Below are positions 35,280 to 42,607 of a stretch of DNA of 64,000 bases, in pieces (within the stretch, counting starts at the first letter, position 1; each line of letters begins with the position of its first letter). The translations under genes and the position numbers were made by a program. This stretch comes from CADCVT01 sp036389155. GTDB taxonomy: Bacteria > Actinomycetota > Thermoleophilia > Solirubrobacterales > Solirubrobacteraceae. The notes beneath the pieces were generated by a model that was not told the DNA's origin, did no database searches, and saw nothing but the letters and a program-made list of their open reading frames with translations. Location: contig DASVQN010000043.1 in NCBI GenBank assembly GCA_036389155.1, positions 1 to 64,000 of the forward strand. Direction: 5' to 3'.

Positions 35280-35480
35280 CTAGACGGCGTCGCCTTTCCT
35301 GATGCGCGAGAACTCGCCTTCGTCGCGATGGGTGAACACCTCGCCGCCGCCGTTCGCACGTGCGTACTCCTTCGCGGACTGCTCGGCCTCGGCTTGCGTG
35401 TCGTGGGTCGAGACGACGTCGCCATTCTCCTGCTTGACGTTCCAGCGGTCGCCGCTCGGGATGATGTGGAGATCGGGCAT
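35280..35480 (-). CDS. DUF2188-type small protein
   Basis: 66 residues. The layout W.VK.ENGDVVSTHDTQAEAEQSAKEYARANGGGEVFTH matches the small DUF2188 fold (a beta-hairpin, a helix with tkaeA...a, a last strand). Function unknown. It lies 23 bp upstream of the molybdopterin oxidoreductase on the same strand, so it may be co-transcribed. Confidence 0.75.
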   Translation of the reverse strand: MPDLHIIPSGDRWNVKQENGDVVSTHDTQAEAEQSAKEYARANGGGEVFTHRDEGEFSRIRKGDAV

Positions 35481-35597
35481 GGACGCCGGTCTACCCGATC
35501 ACGGGCGTTCCGCGTCACACGACGACGCGCAGCCGGCCTCTCCCGGCGCTGCCCCGAACGCGTCCGCCCTCCTCTTCGCGCGCGGCGACCGCGAGTG

Positions 35598-35981
35598 CTA
35601 CTCGGCGTTCGGCGCGAGGTAGAAGAGTTCCGTCGAGACGTCCTGCTCGGTGTCGATGCCGCTCACGAAGGCGCGCACGGTCCGCCCGGTGATCCGCTCG
35701 GCCGACTGACGGAACTCCGTCTCGCTGGCGTACTGAAAGAACATGCGCGTGTCGCGCAGCCGCTGATGCTCGCCCATCCGGACCAGATTGCGCTCGGCCG
35801 GGGTCATGCTGTCCTCGAGCGTGCAGAGGATCGCGTCGTCGCCCGCCCAATGCGACCGCGCGCGCGTCGGCCCGCGACCGAACTGGTCCTTGTACAGGCG
35901 CACCATCTCGTTCGACAGTTGCGCCAAGACGGACTGACCGGGGGCGGAGGGGTCCACCGTGGAGGCGTCGTCGCTCAACAT
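35598..35981 (-). CDS. DUF2294-domain protein
   Basis: About 127 residues. LSNEMVRLYKDQFGRGPTRARSHWAGDD, CTLEDSMTPAERNLVRMGEHQRLRDTRMFFQ and TGRTVRAFVSGIDTEQDVSTELFYL match the DUF2294 family, which has no established biochemical role. I prefer ATG 35981 with GGGAG 5 nt upstream; ATG 35993 is in frame. It stands alone near the RsbW-like gene on the other strand. Confidence 0.82.
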   Translation of the reverse strand: MLSDDASTVDPSAPGQSVLAQLSNEMVRLYKDQFGRGPTRARSHWAGDDAILCTLEDSMTPAERNLVRMGEHQRLRDTRMFFQYASETEFRQSAERITGRTVRAFVSGIDTEQDVSTELFYLAPNAE

Positions 35982-36106
35982 CCGTGCTCCCATCGTCCCT
36001 CTCGGATGAGCCGCGCGTGAGGAGGAGGAACGGAAACCAGGCGGGCGACGTACTGCTGCATCAGTCTAGCGCTCCGCCGCCCTGAAGTCGCCGGCACGGC
36101 GCCGGG

Positions 36107-36112
36107 TAGGAT
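36107..36112 (+). promoter_or_regulatory. Probable -10 element of the RsbW-like gene
   Basis: TAGGAT, 6 nt before the GTG at 36119; no ribosome site. Leaderless pattern. Confidence 0.5.
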
Positions 36113-36118
36113 CGGAAC

Positions 36119-36535
36119 GTGGCGATCGCAGAGGCGTTCGATCAATCGTGGCTGGCCGTCGCGGACAACGTATCCATCGCGCGCCGTGCGGTGACCGCGC
36201 ATCTTCGCCGAGCCGGAACGCTCGAACCGCCGTTGAACGACATCGCCCTCGCGGCGTCCGAGGCGATGACGAACGTCGTCCACCACGCCTACCGCGACTG
36301 CGGAGCGGGCTCCATGCGTGTCCGCGTGGAGGTTCGGCGCGCCGGGGTCGAGTTGATGGTGCAGGACGACGGGTCGGGGATGGTTCCACGCCCCGACTCT
36401 CCGGGTCTCGGGCTCGGGATGCCCCTGATCGCGACCGTGAGCGACCGCTTCGACGTACACGCGCGCACCAACGGCGGCACGCAGTTGCGCATCTGGTTCA
36501 AGAGCGATCCAGGCGCGGCGACGCTTCCGGCCTGA
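36119..36535 (+). CDS. RsbW-like anti-sigma-factor kinase (HATPase_c)
   Basis: 138 residues from GTG. GHKL ATPase motifs: N box ALAASEAMTNVVHHAYRD, G1 QDDGSGM and G2 GLGLGMPLI. These proteins bind a sigma factor or phosphorylate an anti-anti-sigma antagonist on Ser/Thr. The size (about 140) is that of RsbW/SpoIIAB. No sigma factor or antagonist neighbours it; the RsbU-like phosphatase at 12526 is a possible distant counterpart. TAGGAT sits 6 nt upstream. Confidence 0.9.
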   Translation: MAIAEAFDQSWLAVADNVSIARRAVTAHLRRAGTLEPPLNDIALAASEAMTNVVHHAYRDCGAGSMRVRVEVRRAGVELMVQDDGSGMVPRPDSPGLGLGMPLIATVSDRFDVHARTNGGTQLRIWFKSDPGAATLPA

Positions 36536-36575
36536 CCCTTCTGGCGGCGGCGGGCGAGCACGGGCCTTCAGACGA

Positions 36576-36647
36576 TGGGCGCGGCGGGTTTCGAACCTGC
36601 GACCTCTCGCGTGTGAAGCGAGCGCTCTCCCACTGAGCTACGCGCCC
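36576..36647 (-). tRNA. tRNA-Val (anticodon CAC)
   Basis: 72-nt cloverleaf on the minus strand: acceptor GGGCGCG / CGCGCCC, D-arm GCTC..GAGC, anticodon stem CTCGC / GCGAG with loop TTCACAC (anticodon CAC), T-arm with TTCGAAA and discriminator A. One T-stem pair is A-C. CCA is not encoded. Reads the GTG valine codon common in this GC-rich genome. Confidence 0.95.
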
Positions 36648-36664
36648 TCAGGGGAGGCGAAACT

Positions 36665-37618
36665 CTAGCGAGCGACTGCCTCGCGGTGGGCCCGCGCGAG
36701 GAGGGCCCGGAGGGTCGAGCCGTGGCGGTAGCCGACGACCGGGGCGATCTGGTCGTAGCTGAGGTTGGTCGTGCGGCGCAGGTGCTTCGCGCGCTCGACG
36801 CGCAGGCGCTTGACGAGGTCGTGCGGCGTCGCGCCCGTGCGCGCACGGCAGTGGCGCTCGAGCGTCCGCCGGGTGGTGCCGATGGCCGCCGCGGCGTCGG
36901 CGATGCTCAGCTCGTCGTCGAGGTGGTCGCGCACCCACTCCTCGAAGTCCGTGACCAGCGCGTCGGCGGCCGCGAGGTGGCCGGCAGCGGCGTGGACGCT
37001 GAGCGCCGGGCGCTCGTCGACGAGCAGCACCCGCGCGACGGCGTCGGCCAGGCGCGGGCTGACCCGGGAGACCAGGCTCATCGCCAGGTCGATGTGCGCG
37101 AACGCCGCCCCGGCCGTGGTGACCGGCCCGTCGTGGACCACCATCCGGGTCATGTCCAGCTCGACCTGCGGATAGCGCCGCCGGAACTCGCCGGCGAGCC
37201 ACCACGTCGTCGTCGCGCGGCGGCCCTCGAGGAGGCCTGCGTCGGCCAGCGCGAACGTTCCCGTGCACGCGGCCGCGACGGCGGGGTGCCCGCCCGCCTC
37301 GAGCCAGCGGCCGAGCGCGCGGACCGGGCGGGACGCCAGCGCATCGGTGAGCGCGGCCGACGTCGTCACCCCGAGCCCCGGCACGACCACGAGGTCGAGC
37401 TCGGCGGGCGCGTCGGCGGCCCCGACCAGCGGCTCCACCTCCATCGTCATGCCGGCGCCGGTCGTGACGCGCCTCGCGCTCCCGACGAGCCGGACCGCGA
37501 TCGGCTCGATCGACGCGTCGATGCCGGCGCGCATCGCATCGGCCGTGCGCAGGACGTCGAGCAACGACGTCACGCCGGAGTCGAAGCAGCCGGGCAGGGC
37601 GGCGATCCCGACGCGCAT
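36665..37618 (-). CDS. GlxA-type transcriptional regulator (DJ-1/PfpI plus AraC HTH)
   Basis: 317 residues. The N-terminal 165 or so form a DJ-1/PfpI-like domain (LDLVVVPGLGVTT, AAACTGTFALADAGLLEGRRATTTWW) with the nucleophile-elbow Cys in ACTGTF. The C-terminal AraC domain has DHLDDELSIADAAAAIGTTRRTLERHCRARTG and NLSYDQIAPVVGYRHGSTLRALL. Such regulators sense small molecules and activate neighbours. It is divergent from the lactonase-like gene across 60 bp, the likely target. TACGGT lies 7 nt before the ATG. Confidence 0.92.
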   Translation of the reverse strand: MRVGIAALPGCFDSGVTSLLDVLRTADAMRAGIDASIEPIAVRLVGSARRVTTGAGMTMEVEPLVGAADAPAELDLVVVPGLGVTTSAALTDALASRPVRALGRWLEAGGHPAVAAACTGTFALADAGLLEGRRATTTWWLAGEFRRRYPQVELDMTRMVVHDGPVTTAGAAFAHIDLAMSLVSRVSPRLADAVARVLLVDERPALSVHAAAGHLAAADALVTDFEEWVRDHLDDELSIADAAAAIGTTRRTLERHCRARTGATPHDLVKRLRVERAKHLRRTTNLSYDQIAPVVGYRHGSTLRALLARAHREAVAR

Positions 37619-37625
37619 GTCGCGA

Positions 37626-37631
37626 ACCGTA
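37626..37631 (-). promoter_or_regulatory. Probable -10 element of the GlxA-like regulator
   Basis: TACGGT on the minus strand, 7 nt before ATG 37618. Confidence 0.45.
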
Positions 37632-37664
37632 CCGGACGAGTCGCATCTCGCTCCCGCGCCGATC

Positions 37665-37670
37665 TAGCGT
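37665..37670 (+). promoter_or_regulatory. Probable -10 element of the lactonase-like gene
   Basis: TAGCGT, 8 nt before ATG 37679; no ribosome site. Confidence 0.45.
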
Positions 37671-37678
37671 GCTGCGGC

Positions 37679-38422
37679 ATGAAGGTCGAGATGCTCGACG
37701 GCGGATCGTTCACGTCGGCGGCCGGGATCTGGCGGCGCGGCGACTCCATGGACGAGCAGGTCCGCTTCCCCATCCCCGCGTACCTGATCGAGACGGCGGA
37801 GGAGCGGATCCTCGTCGACACGGGCCTGCACCCGGCCGCGGCGGCCAACCCCGCGCGCCACTACGGCACGCCCGACGCGCTCGCCCTGTTCCGCCTCGAG
37901 CAGCGCGCGAGCATCGCCGAGCAGGTCGACCTCGCGACGATCACCAAGGTCGTCCTCACGCACCTGCACTTCGACCACGCCGGCGGCCTGGCGCTGCTCC
38001 CGCCCGCGGTGCCCGTCTTCGTGCAGCGCCGCGAGTGGGAGGCGGGCCACGACGCGCGGGCCGTCGAGCGGAACTTCTTCCTCCCCGCCGACTACGCGGA
38101 CGTCGGCGACCGGGTCGTGCTGGTCGACGGCGACCACGACCTGCTCGGCGACGGGTCGGTCCGGCTGCTGCTCACGCCGGGGCACACGCCCGGCCACCAG
38201 TCGGTGCGCGTCGGGGAGCGGCTCGTGATCGGCGGCGACGTCACCCACTACGCGAGCGGCCTCGACGACGGCCGGCTCCCCCTGTTCGGCGACGACCTCG
38301 TGGCGCAGGCCGCGTCCGCCGAGCGCCTGCGCGCCCTGCGCGACGCCGGAGCCGACGTGCGGCCGGGACACGACCCGGACGTGCTGGGCGGCGTGTTCGA
38401 CTTCGATCCACCGGGTAATTGA
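37679..38422 (+). CDS. Metallo-beta-lactamase-fold hydrolase, AHL-lactonase-like (AiiA/AttM type)
   Basis: 247 residues, the size of AHL lactonases. The zinc motif THLHFDHAGG (His95, His97, Asp99, His100) is followed by His169 in TPGHTPGHQS, Asp187 in IGGDVTHYASG and a late His in PGHDPDVLGG. The entry PIPAYLIETAEERILVDTGLHP is typical of quorum-quenching lactonases. Related enzymes open the lactone ring of acyl-homoserine lactones; other MBL esterases look similar, so the substrate is inferred. The divergent GlxA-like gene probably regulates it. Confidence 0.82.
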   Translation: MKVEMLDGGSFTSAAGIWRRGDSMDEQVRFPIPAYLIETAEERILVDTGLHPAAAANPARHYGTPDALALFRLEQRASIAEQVDLATITKVVLTHLHFDHAGGLALLPPAVPVFVQRREWEAGHDARAVERNFFLPADYADVGDRVVLVDGDHDLLGDGSVRLLLTPGHTPGHQSVRVGERLVIGGDVTHYASGLDDGRLPLFGDDLVAQAASAERLRALRDAGADVRPGHDPDVLGGVFDFDPPGN

Positions 38423-38452
38423 CGGTGCAATCGACAGGGGAGTATCGGAATC

Positions 38453-39076
38453 ATGGACATCGCACTCTTGGCCCTGCGCGTCGTCGTCGGGCTGTTCTTC
38501 GTCGGCCACGGCGCCCAGAAGCTCTTCGGCTCCTTCGGCGGTCACGGTCTCGAGGGCACGGCGGGCTTCTTCGACTCGATCGGGATGGGCCCCGGCCGTC
38601 GCAACGCCATCGCCGCCGGCTCGGGCGAGTTCTTCGGCGGTCTGCTGCTCGTCCTCGGGCTCGCAACGCCGTTGGCCGCGGCGATGATCATCGGCGTGAT
38701 GTTCGTGGCCATCGCGAAGGTGCACGCCAAGAGCGGCCCGTGGGTGACCGACGGCGGCTACGAGTACAACGCCGTCCTCATCGCCACCGCGTTCGCGCTG
38801 GCCGGCGCCGGCCCGGGCGAGATCTCGCTCGACGACGCCTTCGGCTGGATGCCCGACATCACCGGCACCGGCTGGGCCTTCGTCGCCCTGGCCGCCGGCG
38901 CGCTCGGGGCACTGGGCGCGCTGGTCACCTCGCGCGCCGACGCGCCGCAGGCGTCGCCCGCGACCGAGCCCGCCACCGCGGTGGCGACCGAGCGCACCGG
39001 GCGCTTCGAGCGCGGCGAGGACGCCGCCGAGCAGGCGCAGCGCGAGCGCCCCGGCGTTCCCGCCGACCCCCGCTAG
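38453..39076 (+). CDS. DoxX-family membrane protein
   Basis: 207 residues. RVVVGLFFVGHGAQKLFGSFGGHGL is the DoxX signature, with four membrane helices to about residue 165 and a charged Ala/Glu/Arg-rich cytoplasmic tail. DoxX proteins are linked to thiol/oxidative stress and membrane redox complexes. It lies 30 bp after the lactonase-like gene; a TTGACG at the lactonase stop could start a separate transcript. GGGGAG is about 11 nt before the ATG. Confidence 0.88.
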   Translation: MDIALLALRVVVGLFFVGHGAQKLFGSFGGHGLEGTAGFFDSIGMGPGRRNAIAAGSGEFFGGLLLVLGLATPLAAAMIIGVMFVAIAKVHAKSGPWVTDGGYEYNAVLIATAFALAGAGPGEISLDDAFGWMPDITGTGWAFVALAAGALGALGALVTSRADAPQASPATEPATAVATERTGRFERGEDAAEQAQRERPGVPADPR

Positions 39077-39097
39077 CCGAGCAGGACGACCGCATCC

Positions 39098-39123
39098 GGC
39101 GGGCGGCCTGCGGGCCGCCCGCC
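39098..39123. terminator. Terminator hairpin after doxX
   Basis: 11-bp inverted repeat GGCGGGCGGCC / GGCCGCCCGCC with a 4-nt loop (39109-39112), between doxX and the SRP RNA promoter. Confidence 0.6.
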
Positions 39124-39153
39124 GCTCGGCGGCAGCGTGCGCGCCGCGCCCGC

Positions 39154-39159
39154 TAGGCT
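39154..39159 (+). promoter_or_regulatory. -10 element of the SRP RNA
   Basis: TAGGCT, exactly 7 nt before the predicted RNA 5' end at 39167. It supports TAGnnT as the -10 consensus in this genome. Confidence 0.6.
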
Positions 39160-39166
39160 GCGTCGC

Positions 39167-39440
39167 GGACCGTGCTAGGCGGGGATGTAGCGGCGCCCTG
39201 AATCCGCAATCCGCTCTAGCGGGGCTGAACTCCCTCTCGAGGGGTGAGGCCACGGGGTCAGCGGTGCCGTGAGCGGCGTCGATGGACCGGGTCCCGCGCG
39301 CTGTCGGCCCGTGAACCAGGTCAGGTCCGGAAGGAAGCAGCCTTAAGCGACCGTCGGCAGGCGCAGCGGGAGTTCCCGGTCCGGAGTCGCGAACGGTGTC
39401 AGCGCCCGGAGGGCTTGCTTCGACAGAGGGTGCACGGTCC
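39167..39440 (+). ncRNA. ffs: Signal recognition particle RNA, large type with Alu domain
   Basis: 274 nt. Termini GGACCGTGC (39167-39175) and GCACGGTCC (39432-39440) pair over 9 bp. The 5' part has the Alu-domain sequence of B. subtilis scRNA (GCTAGGCGGGGATGTAGCGG and GCAATCCGCTCTAGCGGGGC). The S domain at 39284-39382 is closed by GGACCGGG/CCCGGTCC and has the invariant apical GTCAGGTCCGGAAGGAAGCA. It binds Ffh to target nascent membrane and secreted proteins. The length is close to the 271 nt of Bacillus, unlike the roughly 100-nt RNA of E. coli. Confidence 0.95.
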
Positions 39441-39444
39441 GCTC

Positions 39445-39450
39445 TAGTCT
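39445..39450 (+). promoter_or_regulatory. Probable -10 element of the gene at 39459
   Basis: TAGTCT, 5 nt after the SRP RNA end and 8 nt before GTG 39459. Confidence 0.45.
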
Positions 39451-39458
39451 CCGCTGGC

Positions 39459-40394
39459 GTGCGCCAGCCCCGGAGCGTCTACCGGCGCCGGCAGGCGGCC
39501 GCTCTCGCGGGCCTGCTCGCGTTCGTCGTGCTGTTGCTCGTCGTGGTGATCGGCGGGGGCGACGACGCCGGCCCCTCGCGCGGCAAGGCCGCGGCGGCGC
39601 AGGCCAAGCCGCCCGAGCTCCCGCGCGGCGGCCGGCGGATCTTCCCCGACCGGCGCGTCGTCGCGTTCTACGGCGCGCCGCAGCACGACGAGCTCGGCGT
39701 GCTCGGGATCGGGACGCCGCGCGAGGCGGCGGTCAAGCTCGAGCGCCAGGCGCGCCCGTACGCGCGCAAGACGCGCCCGGTCCTCCCCGCGATGGAGCTG
39801 ATCGCGGTCATCGCAGCGAACGCGCCGGGGCCCGACGCGATGTGGCGCACGCGCCAGACGGCCGCCGTCGTCGACCGCTACCTGCGCGCCGCGCGCCGCG
39901 CGAAGGCGCTGCTCGTCCTCGACATCCAGCCTGGCCACTCCGACTTCCTCGTCGAGGCGCGCCAGCTCGAGAGGTGGCTGCGCGAGCCGGACGTCGGCCT
40001 CGCGCTCGACCCCGAGTGGCAGACGCCGGGCGTCAAGCCGGGGACCGAGATCGGCTCGGCGACCTCCGAGCAGGTCAACGCGGTCAGCGCGTGGCTGGCG
40101 AACATCGTGCGCGAGGAGCGCCTCCCCGAGAAGCTCTTCGTCGTCCACCAGTTCACGGCGGACATGATCAAGAACAAGGAGCGCGTGAAGCCGCGACCGG
40201 GCCTCGCGATCACGATGAACGTCGACGGCTTCGGCGACCGGCCGAACAAGATCTCCAAGTACCGGGAGTTCACGTCGGACGGCACGCGCTTCAACGACGG
40301 GTTCAAGCTCTTCTACAAGGAGGACGTGAACCTGATGACGCCCGGAGCGGTCCTCGACCTCCGGCCGCCGCCCGACCTCGTGATCTACGAGTAG
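39459..40394 (+). CDS. Membrane-anchored extracytoplasmic protein of unknown function
   Basis: About 311 residues from GTG 39459; upstream in-frame starts fall inside the SRP RNA and are rejected. Short basic N-terminus, one membrane helix (AALAGLLAFVVLLLVVVIGG), Ala-rich linker, then a globular domain with segments VVAFYGAPQHDELGVLG, PVLPAMELIAVIAANAPGPD, ALLVLDIQPGHSDF, VGLALDPEW and FVVHQFTADMI. This alternation suggests a TIM-barrel-like fold, perhaps a glycosidase-like protein, but I recognise no family or catalytic pair with certainty. Confidence 0.75.
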   Translation: MRQPRSVYRRRQAAALAGLLAFVVLLLVVVIGGGDDAGPSRGKAAAAQAKPPELPRGGRRIFPDRRVVAFYGAPQHDELGVLGIGTPREAAVKLERQARPYARKTRPVLPAMELIAVIAANAPGPDAMWRTRQTAAVVDRYLRAARRAKALLVLDIQPGHSDFLVEARQLERWLREPDVGLALDPEWQTPGVKPGTEIGSATSEQVNAVSAWLANIVREERLPEKLFVVHQFTADMIKNKERVKPRPGLAITMNVDGFGDRPNKISKYREFTSDGTRFNDGFKLFYKEDVNLMTPGAVLDLRPPPDLVIYE

Positions 40395-40543
40395 CCCTCC
40401 TTTACCTCGCCGCCGCGGCGACGTCCGCGAGGCGGGCAACGCGCCATCCGCAGGCGAACGACCGGTAGGAGCGGGCCGCCGGCGGTTTCCAACCCCGCAC
40501 ACCGGCGCGCCCACCCCCCATCGCGCCGGAGCGGGAGCTTCCC
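40395..40543 (+). other. GC-rich, structured leader before the FN3 protein gene
   Basis: 149 bp with several possible stems, such as CCTCGC (40405-40410) / GCGAGG (40427-40432). I compared it by eye with c-di-GMP, ydaO and cobalamin riboswitch cores and found no match. Confidence 0.3.
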
Positions 40544-41548
40544 ATGAGACACGCAGCAGCAGTGCGCCGCGCCATCGGCGTGTGCGCCCTCGTGGCGGTG
40601 ATGGCCTTCGCCGCCGTCGCCGTCGCGGCGGGTCCTCCGTCGGCCAGCACGAGCCCCGCGACGAACGTCACGGACACCGCGGCCACGCTCAACGGCACGG
40701 TCTTCCCGAACCAGAACGAGACGACGTACTACTTCCAGTACGGGACGACGACCGAGTACGGCACGCAGACGCCGACGGCGGGGCCGGTCAACGGCAACGC
40801 CGGCAAGGACGTGAGCGCCGGGGTCACCGGGCTCGCGCCGAGCACGACCTACCACTTCCGCGTCGTCGCGACGAACTCGGCCGGGCCGGCGTTCGGCTCC
40901 GACGCCACGTTCGCGACCGGCCCGCCCGGGTCGGGCACCGGCGCCCCGCCCGCACCGCAGAACACGGTGACGATCACGGCGACGCCGACCCTCCTGACGT
41001 TCGGCCGGACGACGGCCGTCGCCGGTCAGCTCACCGGTCCGAACAACGCGAACGTGCAGGTCACGCTCGAGGAGAACCCGTATCCCTACACCGGCGGCTT
41101 CAAGGCGACCGCCCTCTCCACGACGACGAACGCCACGGGCGGCTACACGATCGCCGCGGCGCCGGGCGCGAACACCCACTACCGCGTGACGGCGAAGGCG
41201 AAGCCGCCCGTGACGAGCCCTGAGGTCGCGATCACCGTGCGCCCGAAGGTCACCCTGCGCCTCGGCGACACCACGCCCCGCCGCGGCCAGCGCGTCCGCT
41301 TCTCGGGCACCGTCACGCCCGCGCACGACGGCAAGGTCGCGCGCATCCAGCGGCGCACGCGCACCGGCTGGACGACGGTCGGCCGCGCCACGCTCGTCGC
41401 CGGCACGCCGGTGAACGGCGTCGCCCGGTCGAAGTTCGCCAGGCGCGTTCGGATCAGCCGCAGCGGGACCTACCGCGTCCGCGTGACGCCCGCAGACGGC
41501 GACCACGCCGCGGGCACGAGCCCCCGTCGCCGCGCGCGCGTCCACTGA
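40544..41548 (+). CDS. Secreted FN3-type protein with basic C-terminal domain
   Basis: 334 residues. GGGAG precedes the ATG. Signal peptide to about 28; a fibronectin-III-like domain (ATLNGTVFPNQNETTYYFQYGTT, GLAPSTTYHFRVVATNSAG); a PPGSGTGAPPAPQ hinge; a second beta domain; and a basic C-terminal beta domain (RRGQRVRFSGTVTPAHDGKVARIQRRTRTGW). It is probably a surface protein; no catalytic motif. It belongs to the set of secreted proteins here that share a hinge plus a basic end. Confidence 0.83.
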   Translation: MRHAAAVRRAIGVCALVAVMAFAAVAVAAGPPSASTSPATNVTDTAATLNGTVFPNQNETTYYFQYGTTTEYGTQTPTAGPVNGNAGKDVSAGVTGLAPSTTYHFRVVATNSAGPAFGSDATFATGPPGSGTGAPPAPQNTVTITATPTLLTFGRTTAVAGQLTGPNNANVQVTLEENPYPYTGGFKATALSTTTNATGGYTIAAAPGANTHYRVTAKAKPPVTSPEVAITVRPKVTLRLGDTTPRRGQRVRFSGTVTPAHDGKVARIQRRTRTGWTTVGRATLVAGTPVNGVARSKFARRVRISRSGTYRVRVTPADGDHAAGTSPRRRARVH

Positions 41549-41566
41549 TTCGGACGGGCACGCCCC

Positions 41567-42571
41567 TCAGACGGAGGTCGCGGGCGCGAGGTCCTTCGCG
41601 CCCGCGGCCGCCGTCGACTCCACCGGCCGCATCCGGAACGTCAGCCGCGCCACCGGGATCGGGAGCCCGAGCGTGTAGGCGTCGAACTCGTTGACGAACG
41701 TGCCGTCGGCGAGCACGCGCGAGCGGTCGCGGCACTCGCCCAGCCACGGCACGGGGCCGAGCTGGAACGCGACGCGGAACGGCGCGATGCGGAAGCCGCC
41801 CTCCTCGACCCACACGTCGGCCCCGTCGGGAAGGTCCCCCGCGGTCAGGCGCACGTGGTCGTCGGCGACGAACTCGCACCACATCTGGCGCCGCTCGACG
41901 TGCCCGCGCGCGAAGCGGGCCTCGTCGTCGACGCGCCACACGCGGTCGTCGGCCCAGGCGAGCGAGCGACGCGCGGCGAACCGCTGCCCGAACGATCGCC
42001 CGAGGAAGAGCGGCCGCAGCACGAGCTCCCCCTCGCCGGTCCACTCCGTCGCGAGGAAGTCCTTCGGGCGCACCGGGATCAGCGGGCCCGGCTCGCGAGG
42101 ACGGCGCGTCTCGTGCAGCAGCCCGACCACGACCATCGCCACCCACTCGTGGACGACCAGGAACCCGAGCGGGCGCACGACGTCCCGCGTCCCGTCGTCG
42201 CCCAGGAGCAGCAGCGTCCATGTGCCGGCAGCCAGCCAGAAGCCCACGTTCCCCCCGGCCAGCGCCGCGGCGGCGACCGGGCTCGGCCACAGCGCGCGGC
42301 TGATCGCGTAGGGCGTGAGGAGGAGGAGCGCGGTCGCGGCGAGGCCGAGCCACTTGTAGTCCAGCGACGCGACCGCGAACGCGATGCCGCTCGCCGCGAA
42401 GAGCCCGGCGGCCGTCGCCGACGCGGGCCGCCGGGGCAGCACGAGCGCCACCGCGACGCCGAGCGCGACGAGCGACGCCCCGAGGAGCGGGAGGCCGACG
42501 TCGCGGCCGGGGAGGCCCGACCAGAAGACCGGCTGCACCGCGAGCGAGAACCAGGCGAGGGAGCGGATCAC
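41567..42571 (-). CDS. Membrane protein with C-terminal soluble domain, divergent from TetR
   Basis: About 334 residues from GTG 42571. N-terminal half: four or five membrane helices (SLAWFSLAVQPVFWSGLPG, LLLLTPYAISRALW, PLGFLVVHEWVAMVVVGLL). C-terminal half: soluble, mostly beta, with Trp/Phe-rich motifs. No family recognised. A longer frame up to 42607 would run through the operator and is not chosen. Its promoter overlaps a 31-bp palindrome that abuts the tetR start, so it is the likely target of that repressor. Confidence 0.75.
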   Translation of the reverse strand: MIRSLAWFSLAVQPVFWSGLPGRDVGLPLLGASLVALGVAVALVLPRRPASATAAGLFAASGIAFAVASLDYKWLGLAATALLLLTPYAISRALWPSPVAAAALAGGNVGFWLAAGTWTLLLLGDDGTRDVVRPLGFLVVHEWVAMVVVGLLHETRRPREPGPLIPVRPKDFLATEWTGEGELVLRPLFLGRSFGQRFAARRSLAWADDRVWRVDDEARFARGHVERRQMWCEFVADDHVRLTAGDLPDGADVWVEEGGFRIAPFRVAFQLGPVPWLGECRDRSRVLADGTFVNEFDAYTLGLPIPVARLTFRMRPVESTAAAGAKDLAPATSV

Positions 42572-42576
42572 GGTTC

Positions 42577-42607
42577 GTGTGTACACCGTACTGTACAGTG
42601 TACACAC
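42577..42607. promoter_or_regulatory. TetR-type operator, 31-bp palindrome
   Basis: Perfect 10-bp arms GTGTGTACAC (42577-42586) and GTGTACACAC (42598-42607) separated by 11 bp. The right arm touches the tetR ATG at 42608, and TACAGT (42594-42599) inside it could be the -10. Binding should block both divergent genes. Confidence 0.8.

Noticed and set aside
36148..36636. Reading frame ending FRTCDLSRVKRALSH
   Set aside because: This tail is the known artefact of translating a tRNA gene (tRNA-Val at 36576-36647); the rest is a shadow of the RsbW-like gene.
39396..39458. Upstream start for the membrane protein at 39459
   Set aside because: Lies inside the SRP RNA, whose 3' end at 39440 is fixed by pairing with its 5' end.
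40395..40543. Riboswitch before the FN3 protein gene
   Set aside because: Structured by eye but no match to the c-di-GMP, c-di-AMP or cobalamin cores I could recall; a covariance scan would decide.
42572..42607. Extended N-terminus (MCTLYSTVYTRT) for the 41567-42571 protein
   Set aside because: Those codons are the TetR operator itself; the GTG at 42571 is the sensible start.
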